DNA of 64,000 nucleotides from Vibrio fortis (lineage in GTDB: Bacteria > Pseudomonadota > Gammaproteobacteria > Enterobacterales > Vibrionaceae). Within the stretch, counting starts at the first letter, position 1. The number at the start of each line of letters is the position of its first letter. The stretch lies in assembly GCF_000695685.1 (NCBI RefSeq), contig NZ_JFFR01000028.1:124001-188000 (forward strand), given 5' to 3'. Below are positions 28,864 through 38,461 of this stretch, piece by piece. The translations under genes were made by a program, and so were the position numbers. The notes under the pieces were generated by a model, which ran no database searches, was not told the DNA's origin, and saw only the letters and a program-made list of their open reading frames with translations.

Positions 28864-28882
28864 TCCACTCACTGAGAAGACT

Positions 28883-29833
28883 ATGACAGAAGCGTTCAAA
28901 CATATTTCAGTATTGCTTAACGAATCAATTGACGGACTGGCGATCAAACCTGATGGTACCTACATTGACGGTACTTTTGGCCGTGGTGGTCACAGCCGTA
29001 CAATCCTGTCTAAACTGGGCGAGAATGGACGACTATTTAGTATCGACCGCGATCCACAAGCGATCGCTGAAGCACAAAAAATTGATGATCCTCGTTTTAC
29101 TATCATCCACGGCCCATTCTCTGGCATGGCGGAATACGCTGAGCGCTATGACCTAGTGGGTAAAGTAGATGGTGTTCTTCTCGATTTAGGTGTGTCTTCA
29201 CCACAATTGGATGACGCTGAGCGCGGCTTTAGCTTTATGAAAGACGGCCCGTTGGATATGCGAATGGACCCAACTTCAGGTATGCCTGTTTCACAGTGGC
29301 TAATGGACGCAGAGCTAGATGACATCACTTGGGTTATCCGTGAGTTTGGTGAAGACAAGCATGCGCGCCGTATCGCGAAAGGCATCGTGGCTTACCGTGA
29401 GAACGAAGAGAACGAACCACTGACGCGTACCGGACAACTAGCCAAGCTTATCTCGGACGTAGCACCAAAGAGCTTCAAAGAGAAAAAGCACCCAGCAACA
29501 CGCGCATTCCAGGCATTTCGTATCTACATCAATAGTGAGCTGGATGAAATCGCGACTGCGCTAAAAGGTGCAACCAGCATTCTTGCTCCGCAAGGTCGTC
29601 TGTCAGTCATCAGCTTCCACTCTCTAGAAGATCGCATGGTAAAACGTTTTATCCGTAAAGAGAGCCAGGGCCCTCAAGTACCACACGGTCTGCCTCTGAC
29701 TGAAGAGCAAATTAAAGCACTAGGCAGTGCAGTTCTTAAACCTGTGGGTAAAGCGATTAAGCCTTCAAAGAGTGAAGTGGATGAAAACACGCGTTCGCGT
29801 AGCTCAGTACTTCGTCTAGCCGAAAAGCTGTAA
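28883..29833 (+). CDS. rsmH: 16S rRNA (cytosine(1402)-N4)-methyltransferase
   Basis: RsmH (MraW) N4-methylates C1402 of 16S rRNA, the same residue modified by RsmI upstream. It is 316 residues (E. coli 313). The SAM site is GTFGRGGHS, followed by the conserved LDLGVSSPQLDDAERGFSF and SFHSLEDRMVKRF motifs. It is the first clear gene of the dcw cluster; ftsL starts 4 nt after its stop. Confidence 0.97.
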   Translation: MTEAFKHISVLLNESIDGLAIKPDGTYIDGTFGRGGHSRTILSKLGENGRLFSIDRDPQAIAEAQKIDDPRFTIIHGPFSGMAEYAERYDLVGKVDGVLLDLGVSSPQLDDAERGFSFMKDGPLDMRMDPTSGMPVSQWLMDAELDDITWVIREFGEDKHARRIAKGIVAYRENEENEPLTRTGQLAKLISDVAPKSFKEKKHPATRAFQAFRIYINSELDEIATALKGATSILAPQGRLSVISFHSLEDRMVKRFIRKESQGPQVPHGLPLTEEQIKALGSAVLKPVGKAIKPSKSEVDENTRSRSSVLRLAEKL

Positions 29834-29836
29834 TTA

Positions 29837-30154
29837 ATGAAGACCGCCAAGCCAAACTTAGCCAAGATTATCTTCTTTGATCTGATTTCAGTGGGTCGTG
29901 TCCCAATGTTATTGCTCATTGCTATCTTCGCTAGCGCGATGGGGGTCGTTCTTACTACACACATGTCTCGCCAAGCTATTACTCAGAAAGATATGGCTTT
30001 GGTGGAGCGTGAGCAGTTGGATGATGAGTGGCGAAATCTGATGCTCGAAGAGACTGCGCTTGCCGAACACAGCCGAGTTCAAGCTTCTGCAATTAAAGAG
30101 CTTGATATGAAGCGTCCAGACTCAGACAAAGAAGTTGTGATCTCACTGAAATGA
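29837..30154 (+). CDS. ftsL: Cell division protein FtsL
   Basis: FtsL is a bitopic membrane protein that joins FtsB and FtsQ in the divisome core. It is 105 residues with a single transmembrane helix (about 21-39), a short cytoplasmic N-terminus and a periplasmic leucine-zipper-like helix. Sequence conservation is low in this family, so the call rests on size, topology and position between rsmH and ftsI. Its stop overlaps the ftsI start (ATGA). Confidence 0.93.
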   Translation: MKTAKPNLAKIIFFDLISVGRVPMLLLIAIFASAMGVVLTTHMSRQAITQKDMALVEREQLDDEWRNLMLEETALAEHSRVQASAIKELDMKRPDSDKEVVISLK

Positions 30155-31911
30155 CCGCTAAAAAGGAAAAAGCATCTGCGAAGAAAGCCGAAGCAGCCGC
30201 TTCCAAGGCAACCGCAGTGAATGGAAAGGGCTCTGATCCTATCTTGATCAAATGGCGCTTTAACTTAGTTATTGCGTTTGTCTTCCTCGCATTTGCAGCA
30301 CTGGTCTCACGTGTTGCTTACATTCAAATCATCGAACCTGATAACTTGATTCGCCAAGGTGACTTGCGTTCGGTTCGCGTCAAAGAGATCCCTTCTGCGC
30401 GCGGTATTATTTCTGATCGAAACGATGAACCCCTTGCTGTCAGTGTCCCTGTTGAGGCGGTCTGGGCCGATCCGAAAACCATTTTTGATAAAGATGGCCT
30501 CGCGCAGATTGATCGTTGGTATGCCCTTGCGGATGTATTGGGGCTAGAGCGTCAATCGATGATCGATAAGATCTCAGCCAATAAAAAGCGTCGTTTTATC
30601 TACCTCCAAAGGCAAGTGAGTCCAGCGATGGCGAAGTACATTCGCGATCTCAAGCTGGTGGGCGTTGGCCTTAAAGCGGAATCTCGTCGTTACTACCCTG
30701 CGGGCGAAATCAGCGCGCACCTTATCGGTGTAACGGGTATTGATGGTCACGGTTTAGAAGGCGTTGAGCGCAGTTACGACCAGTGGTTAACCGGTGAAGC
30801 GGGTAAGCGCACGATTCGTAAAGACCGTTATGGGCGCGTAGTTGAAAATATTGCCTTAGAAGAGCGTGAGCAAGGTAAACCACTCACCTTGACCATAGAC
30901 CAACGTTTACAAGCGATTGCCTATCGTGAAATCAAGCAAGCGGTAGCGGATCACCGAGCAACCTCTGGTTCGGCGATTCTTCTTGATGTCAAAACGGGTG
31001 CAGTGTTAGCCATGGTTAATGCGCCATCGTATAACCCTAACAACCGTGCCGACCTGCAAAGCTTTAAGATGCGTAACCGAGTACTGACGGATGCGATGGA
31101 GCCCGGCTCTACCGTTAAGCCGTTTGTTGTATTGGCAGCGCTAGAGAACGGTGCTGCGACTCCAGACACAGTGATCAACACCGGGAATGGCATCATGCAA
31201 ATCGGTGGTAGCCGTGTGCGTGATACCTCCAAAGTCGGCAAGGCCGACCTAGCCATGATCCTCAAGAAATCGAGTAATATCGGTGTTGCGAAGCTGGCAT
31301 TGGATATGCCGCTCGAAGCGCTACTTGGCCTTTACAGTTCAGTTGGTCTTGGCGAAATGTCAGGTTTGAATCTGGTGGGTGAGACAACCGGTATCTTCCC
31401 GAATCGACGCCGTTGGTCAAAGTTTGAAATTGCCACCCTATCTTTTGGTTACGGCCTATCTGTCACCCCAATTCAATTGGCTCATGCTTACGCAACACTG
31501 GCGAATAAAGGTGTATACGAGCCGATCCATATCATTGAAAACAACGAGCAAGATTTTTCTAAGCAGATCATTGATAGAGACAATGCGCAACTTGTTTTAG
31601 AGATGCTTGAAGGGGTAACCCAAAAAGGCGGCACAGCAACGCGCGCGGCGGTACCGGGTTATCGCGTCGCGGCAAAAACAGGTACGTCTCGTAAAGCGGA
31701 AGCAGGTGGTTATAGCGATGAGTATATTGCAATTACCGCAGGCGTAGCACCTGTAAGCGACCCTCGCGTATCACTGGTTGTAGTGGTGAATGAGCCGCAA
31801 GGCGATCTCTACTACGGTGGTTCTGTTGCTGCACCCGTATTTTCAGAAATCATGAAGGGTGCACTGCAGATTCTTAATGTGCCAGCTGATGAAAACAAGT
31901 TTCAAGAATAG
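30151..31911 (+). CDS. ftsI: Septal peptidoglycan transpeptidase FtsI (PBP3)
   Basis: FtsI cross-links septal peptidoglycan and is a beta-lactam target. It is 586 residues (E. coli 588). A Lys/Ala-rich cytoplasmic leader is followed by a membrane anchor at about 36-54, the pedestal domain, and the transpeptidase with the active serine in STVK (Ser320-Lys323), the SSN motif (374-376) and KTG (509-511). The start is four bases inside ftsL. Confidence 0.97.
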   Translation: MTAKKEKASAKKAEAAASKATAVNGKGSDPILIKWRFNLVIAFVFLAFAALVSRVAYIQIIEPDNLIRQGDLRSVRVKEIPSARGIISDRNDEPLAVSVPVEAVWADPKTIFDKDGLAQIDRWYALADVLGLERQSMIDKISANKKRRFIYLQRQVSPAMAKYIRDLKLVGVGLKAESRRYYPAGEISAHLIGVTGIDGHGLEGVERSYDQWLTGEAGKRTIRKDRYGRVVENIALEEREQGKPLTLTIDQRLQAIAYREIKQAVADHRATSGSAILLDVKTGAVLAMVNAPSYNPNNRADLQSFKMRNRVLTDAMEPGSTVKPFVVLAALENGAATPDTVINTGNGIMQIGGSRVRDTSKVGKADLAMILKKSSNIGVAKLALDMPLEALLGLYSSVGLGEMSGLNLVGETTGIFPNRRRWSKFEIATLSFGYGLSVTPIQLAHAYATLANKGVYEPIHIIENNEQDFSKQIIDRDNAQLVLEMLEGVTQKGGTATRAAVPGYRVAAKTGTSRKAEAGGYSDEYIAITAGVAPVSDPRVSLVVVVNEPQGDLYYGGSVAAPVFSEIMKGALQILNVPADENKFQE

Positions 31912-31929
31912 AGCGAATCAGGATTCGAT

Positions 31930-33420
31930 ATGAGTAATAGCCTAACACTGTCTAACTTACTGAACCCTTGGGGGGCATTTGACTGTGCTGAACTGGCGGA
32001 AGTCGAGGTCACGCACCTTGAGTTAGATAGCCGAGCGGTAACTTCGGGAGACATTTTCGTTGCTGTTATTGGCCATGCTGTTGATGGGCGCCGTTTTATC
32101 GATAAAGCCATCGAGTTGGGTGCCAGCGCTGTCATTGCTCAAGCGTGCGAAGAGCATGTTCATGGCAGTGTTGAGTTACGCAATGGCATCGCTATCGCTT
32201 ATGTCCAAGATCTGAATCAAGAGCTCTCTGCTCTGGCTGGTCGTATCTATCAATCAGATGCGACTCAGCTGATTGGCGTGACAGGAACTAATGGCAAAAC
32301 CACGATTACTCAACTTATCGCTCAGTGGCTTGATTTAGTAGGTCAGCGCTCTGGTGTTATGGGCACGACAGGGAATGGTTTTCTTGACGACCTGCAAACC
32401 GCAAAAAATACCACGGGTAGTGCGATTGAAATTCAACGTACTTTGAGTGAATTATCGGCTCAAAATGCGGCCTATGCTGCAATGGAAATCTCATCACACG
32501 GCTTGGTTCAAGGCCGTGTTAAAGCACTCAAATTTGCAGCCGGTGTTTTTACCAACCTGAGTCGAGATCACCTTGACTATCATGGCACAATGGAAGAGTA
32601 CGCGTTAGCCAAACAGAGTCTGTTTACCAAGCATCACTGCCAGCACGCCATCATTAATGCCGATGATCCAGTGGGTTTGGCGTGGTTATCTGAGTTACCC
32701 GATGCCGTTGCAGTGTCGCTTAATCCTATGACTGATCGTGCCAATGCAGTGTGGGCCTCAGACGTGGCTTATGCCGAAACTGGCATCCGTATGGATTTCG
32801 ATGGTGCGTGGGGCACGGGGTCACTGCAGGTACCTTTGATCGGTCAATTCAATGCCTCTAATGTTTTGGTCGCGTTCGCAACACTGCTTGCTTTAGGTAT
32901 TGATAAACAACAATTGGTTGATAGTGCACCAAAGCTACAGCCAGTGATCGGCCGTATGGAACTATTTCAAGCGCCACAAAAAGCCAAAGTCGTCGTCGAC
33001 TATGCTCACACTCCAGATGCACTTGAAAAAGCATTAGCTGCACTGCGCGTGCATTGCTCTGGCAACTTATGGGCTATTTTCGGTTGCGGCGGTGATAGAG
33101 ATAAAGGCAAGCGTCCAATGATGGCGGAGACGGCGGAACAGTTCGCCGACAAGATCATTATCTCTGATGATAATCCTCGTAGCGAAGACCCGGCGGAAAT
33201 CGTCAAAGATATGCTGGTGGGGCTTAAGCAGCCTCAAGCCGCATACGTTGAGCATGACCGCTATCAAGCGGTGAAGTTTGCCCTTGAGCAAGCTGGTAAC
33301 AATGACATTATCCTACTGGCAGGTAAGGGCCATGAGGATTACCAAGTATTAAAAGATGAAACTGTGCACTACTCTGATCGAGAGTCAGCACTGCAATTAT
33401 TAGGTATTCACAATGATTGA
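31930..33420 (+). CDS. murE: UDP-MurNAc-tripeptide synthetase (meso-DAP-adding)
   Basis: MurE adds meso-diaminopimelate to UDP-MurNAc-L-Ala-D-Glu. It is 496 residues (E. coli 495). The Mur-ligase P-loop TGTNGKTT is at residues 118-125, and the meso-DAP specificity motif DNPR at 414-417 tells it apart from lysine-adding enzymes. Its 3' end overlaps murF by 8 bases. Confidence 0.97.
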   Translation: MSNSLTLSNLLNPWGAFDCAELAEVEVTHLELDSRAVTSGDIFVAVIGHAVDGRRFIDKAIELGASAVIAQACEEHVHGSVELRNGIAIAYVQDLNQELSALAGRIYQSDATQLIGVTGTNGKTTITQLIAQWLDLVGQRSGVMGTTGNGFLDDLQTAKNTTGSAIEIQRTLSELSAQNAAYAAMEISSHGLVQGRVKALKFAAGVFTNLSRDHLDYHGTMEEYALAKQSLFTKHHCQHAIINADDPVGLAWLSELPDAVAVSLNPMTDRANAVWASDVAYAETGIRMDFDGAWGTGSLQVPLIGQFNASNVLVAFATLLALGIDKQQLVDSAPKLQPVIGRMELFQAPQKAKVVVDYAHTPDALEKALAALRVHCSGNLWAIFGCGGDRDKGKRPMMAETAEQFADKIIISDDNPRSEDPAEIVKDMLVGLKQPQAAYVEHDRYQAVKFALEQAGNNDIILLAGKGHEDYQVLKDETVHYSDRESALQLLGIHND

Positions 33421-34789
33421 TGTATCACTAGAACAGGTCTGTCAGGCCGTTAATGGTGAACTAATTGAATCAACGGAAGCGGGGAAAGCGACCATGATTC
33501 ATTCGGTATCTACAGATACACGTACCGTTCAAAGTGGTGCTCTGTTCGTGGCTTTGGTTGGCGAGCGATTTGATGCGCATAACTTTTGCCATCAAGCGGT
33601 CGAAGCACAAGCCAGCGCGTTGTTAGTCGAACGAAAACTTGACCTAAATATTACTCAAGTGGTTGTTGAGGATACTAAACTTGCGTTGGGTCAGTTGAGT
33701 GCATGGGTACATGCTCAATGTGAAGTGCCAACCATGGCTATCACAGGTAGCTGTGGCAAAACTACAGTGAAAGAGATGGTCGCTAGCATTCTACAACAGC
33801 GCGGAAAAGTACTGTTTACCGCGGGCAACTTCAATAATGATATTGGGGTACCTCTGACGTTACTGCGCAGTGAACCAAGTGATGATTTCGCTGTGATTGA
33901 GCTTGGTGCTAACCACATCGGAGAGATTGCTTACACGACACAACTGGTGAAGCCGCAAGTAGCGGTGGTAAATAATGTTGCTGCAGCGCATCTTGAAGGC
34001 TTTGGTTCAATGGATGGTGTTAAGCAAGCCAAGGGTGAAATTTACCAAGGCCTCTCTGCTGGTGATACCGCCATCGTCAACTTAGAGAGTAATGGTGGTG
34101 CATATTGGGAAAAAGTCTTGGCAGATAAGTCGGTGCTTACGTTCTCAGATGTAAACTCTGAGGCCGATTACTTTGCCGACGAAGTTGAGCTTAATGAGCA
34201 AGGCGAAGCCTGTTTCACAATGCACACCCCGCAAGGGGATATCGCTATTGAGCTGGGTATCATTGGTCAACACAATGTGGCAAATGCGCTTTCTGCAGCT
34301 GCATTAAGTATCCAGTTCGGTGCGAGTTTGAATGACATCCAGATTGGTTTAAAAAACTTAAACTCAGTCAAGGGCCGTGTTGAGGTTCAACAGCTGAGTG
34401 AACAAATTAAACTAATTGACGACAGTTACAACGCCAGCGTGCCTGCGATGAAGGCTGCGGCAAAACTGTTGTCTAGCTTTAAAGGGCAGCGTTGGCTGAT
34501 TTTAGGCAATATGGCTGAATTAGGCGATGAAAGCCTTGCACTTCACCGTCAAGTCGGTGAATATGCTGCCCCATTCGCTTTTGAGCATGTACTCACTTAC
34601 GGTGATGATACAAAGGTGATCAGTGAGGTCTGCAACGGCATTCACTTCGCCACGCATCAAGCGATGATCGCACATATAGAGCAGCAGTTAAGCTTGCCAA
34701 ATAATGCGTCGCACACACTGTTAGTTAAAGGCGCAAACAGTGCAGGAATGAGTAAAATTGCCGCTGCTTTAAAGGAGAACTTTTCATGA
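33413..34789 (+). CDS. murF: UDP-MurNAc-tripeptide D-Ala-D-Ala ligase
   Basis: MurF adds D-Ala-D-Ala to complete the UDP-MurNAc pentapeptide. It is 458 residues (E. coli 452). The P-loop reads TGSCGKTT (from residue 111), with Cys at 114 where E. coli has Ser. The rest of the Mur-ligase core (FNNDIGVPLTLL, ELGANHIGEI, DDSYNASVPAM) is intact. It overlaps murE by 8 and mraY by 4 bases. Confidence 0.97.
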   Translation: MIDVSLEQVCQAVNGELIESTEAGKATMIHSVSTDTRTVQSGALFVALVGERFDAHNFCHQAVEAQASALLVERKLDLNITQVVVEDTKLALGQLSAWVHAQCEVPTMAITGSCGKTTVKEMVASILQQRGKVLFTAGNFNNDIGVPLTLLRSEPSDDFAVIELGANHIGEIAYTTQLVKPQVAVVNNVAAAHLEGFGSMDGVKQAKGEIYQGLSAGDTAIVNLESNGGAYWEKVLADKSVLTFSDVNSEADYFADEVELNEQGEACFTMHTPQGDIAIELGIIGQHNVANALSAAALSIQFGASLNDIQIGLKNLNSVKGRVEVQQLSEQIKLIDDSYNASVPAMKAAAKLLSSFKGQRWLILGNMAELGDESLALHRQVGEYAAPFAFEHVLTYGDDTKVISEVCNGIHFATHQAMIAHIEQQLSLPNNASHTLLVKGANSAGMSKIAAALKENFS

Positions 34790-35868
34790 TTATTTGGCTT
34801 GCAGAGCTGCTACAGCCACACTTTTCGTTTTTTCGTTTGTTTGAATATCTTTCGTTTCGAGCAATCGCGAGTATTTTAACGGCTCTATGCTTGTCACTGT
34901 GGATGGGACCTCGCTTAATCGAGCGTCTGCAAATGCTGCAAATCGGTCAAGTTGTTCGTAATGATGGCCCTGAATCTCACTTCAGCAAACGTGGTACACC
35001 AACCATGGGTGGTGTGATGATCTTGGCTGCGATCATCATTACTGTTCTGTTGTGGGCAGATCTTTCTAACCCTTATGTATGGGCTGTGATGGCAGTACTT
35101 GGCGGTTATGGTGCGGTCGGTTTTGTTGATGACTATCGTAAAGTTGTCCGTAAGAACACCGATGGCCTAATTGCTCGCTGGAAGTACTTCTGGCAATCAG
35201 CGATTGCGCTGGTTGTAGCGTTTGCACTGTATGCACACGGTCAAGACACGGCAGCGACTCAGCTTGTTGTACCTTTCTTCAAAGATGTGATGCCACAGCT
35301 TGGCTTACTCTACATTGTGTTGACGTACTTTGTTATCGTGGGTACCAGTAATGCGGTTAACCTAACAGATGGTCTAGACGGTCTTGCTATCATGCCAACG
35401 GTGATGGTAGCAGCAGGCTTTGCGGTTATTGCATGGGCGACGGGTAACGTTAACTTTGCTGAATACCTACATATTCCATATATCCCGTTTACGTCTGAGC
35501 TGGTTGTTGTATGTACCGCTATTGTCGGTGCTGGCCTTGGTTTCCTATGGTTTAACACCTACCCAGCGCAAGTATTCATGGGCGATGTCGGCTCTCTAGC
35601 ACTCGGTGGTGCTTTAGGTACTATCGCGGTATTGGTTCGCCAGGAGTTGGTACTGGTTATTATGGGCGGTGTATTTGTAATGGAGACGCTATCAGTAATC
35701 TTACAGGTCGGCTCTTACAAACTGCGCGGTCAGCGTATTTTCCGTATGGCACCAATTCACCACCACTACGAGCTGAAAGGCTGGCCAGAGCCACGTGTAA
35801 TCGTGCGTTTTTGGATCATCTCAATGGTTCTTGTTTTGATTGGTCTAGCGACACTAAAAGTTCGTTAA
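34786..35868 (+). CDS. mraY: Phospho-MurNAc-pentapeptide transferase
   Basis: MraY makes lipid I by joining phospho-MurNAc-pentapeptide to undecaprenyl phosphate in the inner membrane. It is 360 residues, the E. coli length, with about ten membrane helices. Catalytic landmarks are DDYRK, LTDGLDGLA and the cytoplasmic loop MAPIHHHYELKGWPE. Its ATG overlaps the murF stop. A small hairpin (35878-35899) lies between mraY and murD. Confidence 0.97.
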   Translation: MIIWLAELLQPHFSFFRLFEYLSFRAIASILTALCLSLWMGPRLIERLQMLQIGQVVRNDGPESHFSKRGTPTMGGVMILAAIIITVLLWADLSNPYVWAVMAVLGGYGAVGFVDDYRKVVRKNTDGLIARWKYFWQSAIALVVAFALYAHGQDTAATQLVVPFFKDVMPQLGLLYIVLTYFVIVGTSNAVNLTDGLDGLAIMPTVMVAAGFAVIAWATGNVNFAEYLHIPYIPFTSELVVVCTAIVGAGLGFLWFNTYPAQVFMGDVGSLALGGALGTIAVLVRQELVLVIMGGVFVMETLSVILQVGSYKLRGQRIFRMAPIHHHYELKGWPEPRVIVRFWIISMVLVLIGLATLKVR

Positions 35869-35877
35869 TTCCACTTT

Positions 35878-35899
35878 AAGCCTCGTTAATAAGGGGCTT
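35878..35899 (+). other. Intercistronic hairpin between mraY and murD
   Basis: AAGCCTC (35878-35884) pairs with GGGGCTT (35893-35899, one T-G pair) across an 8-nt loop, in one of the longer gaps of the cluster (58 nt). No T run follows, so it is not a classic terminator. It could affect message stability between the two genes. Confidence 0.4.
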
Positions 35900-35926
35900 T
35901 ATCCACATTAAGAGCGTCTTGTTTAA

Positions 35927-37243
35927 ATGGAACCTTGGCAAAATATTCAAAATGTAGTGGTTGTAGGGCTCGGTATTACCGGGCTCTCTGTCGTTAAACA
36001 TCTTGTAAAATATCAGCCTCACTGCACGGTGAGAGTGATCGACACTCGCGATAATCCACCGGGCAAAGAGTCACTGCCTGACGGTGTTGCTCTGCAATCT
36101 GGGAGCTGGCAAAACGAGTGGTTAGCACAAGCCGACCTTGTGGTGGCAAACCCAGGTATCGCACTGGCAACACCAGAGATTCAAACTGTATTGGCTCGCG
36201 GCGGTGCTGTTGTGGGTGATATTGAATTGTTCGCTTGGGCGGTTGAGAAGCCTGTCGTGGCAATCACGGGCTCTAACGGTAAGAGCACTGTGACAGACCT
36301 TACGGGTGTGCTTGCCAAAGCTGCTGGTCTTAAGGTGGGCGTTGGTGGCAACATCGGTGTTCCTGCATTGGATCTACTTGAACAAGATGCCGACCTCTAC
36401 GTCTTAGAATTGTCGAGCTTCCAGTTAGAGACCACATCAAGTCTTAAATTAGCGGCAGCCGCATTCTTGAACCTCTCTGAAGATCACATGGATCGTTATC
36501 AAGGCATGTCCGACTACTGTGATGCTAAGCGCCGTATTTTCAAACATGCTCAATACGCTCTAGTAAACCGTGATGATCGCGAAACCTATCCGCTCGATTC
36601 ACAACCGGTCGTAAGCTTCGGCTTTGATAACCAAGAGTTCGGCGTTGATGTGATTAATGGCGAAGAGTGGCTCATTGATCATGGTGTGCCGGTTATTCGT
36701 AGCCAAGACCTTACTCTGGTTGGTCGACACAATGTATCAAATGCCTTGGTTTCTTTAGCACTACTTAAACTGGCAAACATCGACTACACCAACAGTCTTG
36801 ATGCATTGAAAGCATATAACGGCCTGACTCATCGTTGCCAAGTCGTCGCAGACAAGCGCGACGTGAAGTGGGTTAATGATTCTAAGGCGACCAACGTTGC
36901 CAGCACGTTAGCGGCTTTGTCTGGTCTAGAGTGCGCAGGAACACTTTATTTGTTAGTCGGTGGTGTGGGTAAAGGGGCAGACTTCAGTGAGCTTGCACCG
37001 GTACTCAACAATATCGCACGCGTTAAACTGTGCTGTTTTGGTGAAGATGCTGACCAGTTTATGCCTCTGCATTCATCGGCACAAAAGTTTGACACTATGC
37101 AGCAGATTATCGAAACCGTTTCACCAAAGCTGGTAGCTGGAGATATGGTGATGTTGTCGCCTGCGTGTGCAAGCTTCGATCAGTTTAGTAATTTCATGGC
37201 AAGGGGTGATGCATTCACCGAGCTTGCTCAAAAGTACGCTTAA
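35927..37243 (+). CDS. murD: UDP-MurNAc-L-alanine:D-glutamate ligase
   Basis: MurD adds D-glutamate to UDP-MurNAc-L-Ala. It is 438 residues, the E. coli length. Motifs include the N-terminal GLGITGLSV fold for UDP-MurNAc, the P-loop GSNGKSTV, ELSSFQLE, NLSEDHMDRY and the C-terminal LLVGGVGKGADF. It is followed after 21 nt by ftsW. Confidence 0.97.
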   Translation: MEPWQNIQNVVVVGLGITGLSVVKHLVKYQPHCTVRVIDTRDNPPGKESLPDGVALQSGSWQNEWLAQADLVVANPGIALATPEIQTVLARGGAVVGDIELFAWAVEKPVVAITGSNGKSTVTDLTGVLAKAAGLKVGVGGNIGVPALDLLEQDADLYVLELSSFQLETTSSLKLAAAAFLNLSEDHMDRYQGMSDYCDAKRRIFKHAQYALVNRDDRETYPLDSQPVVSFGFDNQEFGVDVINGEEWLIDHGVPVIRSQDLTLVGRHNVSNALVSLALLKLANIDYTNSLDALKAYNGLTHRCQVVADKRDVKWVNDSKATNVASTLAALSGLECAGTLYLLVGGVGKGADFSELAPVLNNIARVKLCCFGEDADQFMPLHSSAQKFDTMQQIIETVSPKLVAGDMVMLSPACASFDQFSNFMARGDAFTELAQKYA

Positions 37244-37264
37244 TCGTTAAAGGACTGGAACCCA

Positions 37265-38461
37265 GTGCAGAAAGTGAGACAGCTCAACCACTCAATTTGG
37301 CAATGGCTTAACCGCTCTACGCCAGAGGCGCTTTACGATCGTCAATTGGTCTGGATCGCGCTTGGTCTGATGCTGACTGGGTTGGTAATGGTGACGTCTG
37401 CTTCGTTCCCAATCAGTGCTCGTTTAACCGATCAGCCTTTTCACTTTATGTTCCGCCATGCGATCTTTTTGCTGCTCGCGTTGGGTGTATCCAGTGTGAT
37501 ATTGCAAATCCCGATGAAACGCTGGCTTCAATACAGCATGTACTTGCTGGGATTATCCTTTTTCTTGTTGATCGTGGTGTTGGCTGTTGGTAAGTCGGTG
37601 AACGGCGCATCGCGCTGGATCCCCTTGGGGTTATTCAACCTCCAGCCTGCCGAAGTGGCGAAGTTGTCGTTGTTTATCTTCATGGCCGGTTACTTGGTTC
37701 GTAAGCAAGACGAAGTGAGAAAGACCTTCTTCGGTGGTTTTGCTAAACCCATTATGGTGTTTGGGGCCTTTGCAGTCTTGCTACTCGGCCAGCCCGACTT
37801 AGGTACCGTGGTTGTGATGCTGGTGACTCTGTTTGGTATGCTGTTCATTGCTGGTGCGAAACTGTCGCAGTTTATCGCTCTCATGGTAGCAGGTGTGGCT
37901 GCGGTTGTGGGCTTGATTGCGATAGAGCCATACCGTGTGCGACGTGTGACCTCATTCTGGGAACCTTGGAATGACCCATTTGGTAGTGGCTACCAACTAA
38001 CGCAATCTCTGATGGCATTTGGTCGTGGGGACTGGATGGGGCAAGGTTTAGGTAACTCGATTCAAAAACTAGAGTACCTGCCGGAGGCGCATACCGACTT
38101 CGTATTCGCTGTACTTGCCGAAGAGCTCGGTTTTGTGGGCGTGACCTTGGTATTGATGCTGATCTTCAGTCTGGTTTTCAAAGCGATTTTTATTGGTAAG
38201 AAAGCCTTTGAAAACGATCAGGTGTTTAGCGGTTATCTCGCTTTTGGCATCGGTATTTGGTTTGCTTTCCAAACCTTGGTTAACGTTGGTGCGGCATCGG
38301 GTATCGTACCAACCAAGGGCCTGACTCTTCCACTGATCAGTTATGGTGGCTCCAGCTTGATCATCATGTCAGTCGCGGTATCTATGTTGCTGCGGATTGA
38401 CCATGAATGTCGCCTAATAGAACAACAAGATGCTGAGCATCAGAACGAACTAAATGAATAG
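37265..38461 (+). CDS. ftsW: Septal peptidoglycan polymerase FtsW (SEDS)
   Basis: FtsW polymerises lipid II at the septum together with FtsI. It is 398 residues with about ten membrane helices. SEDS landmarks are GASRWIPLG, NLQPAEVAKL, the catalytic-loop region PEAHTDFVFAVLAEELG and GLTLPLISYGGSS. The start is a GTG at 37265 with GGACTGGAACCCA upstream. Its end overlaps murG by 8 bases. Confidence 0.96.
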   Translation: MQKVRQLNHSIWQWLNRSTPEALYDRQLVWIALGLMLTGLVMVTSASFPISARLTDQPFHFMFRHAIFLLLALGVSSVILQIPMKRWLQYSMYLLGLSFFLLIVVLAVGKSVNGASRWIPLGLFNLQPAEVAKLSLFIFMAGYLVRKQDEVRKTFFGGFAKPIMVFGAFAVLLLGQPDLGTVVVMLVTLFGMLFIAGAKLSQFIALMVAGVAAVVGLIAIEPYRVRRVTSFWEPWNDPFGSGYQLTQSLMAFGRGDWMGQGLGNSIQKLEYLPEAHTDFVFAVLAEELGFVGVTLVLMLIFSLVFKAIFIGKKAFENDQVFSGYLAFGIGIWFAFQTLVNVGAASGIVPTKGLTLPLISYGGSSLIIMSVAVSMLLRIDHECRLIEQQDAEHQNELNE

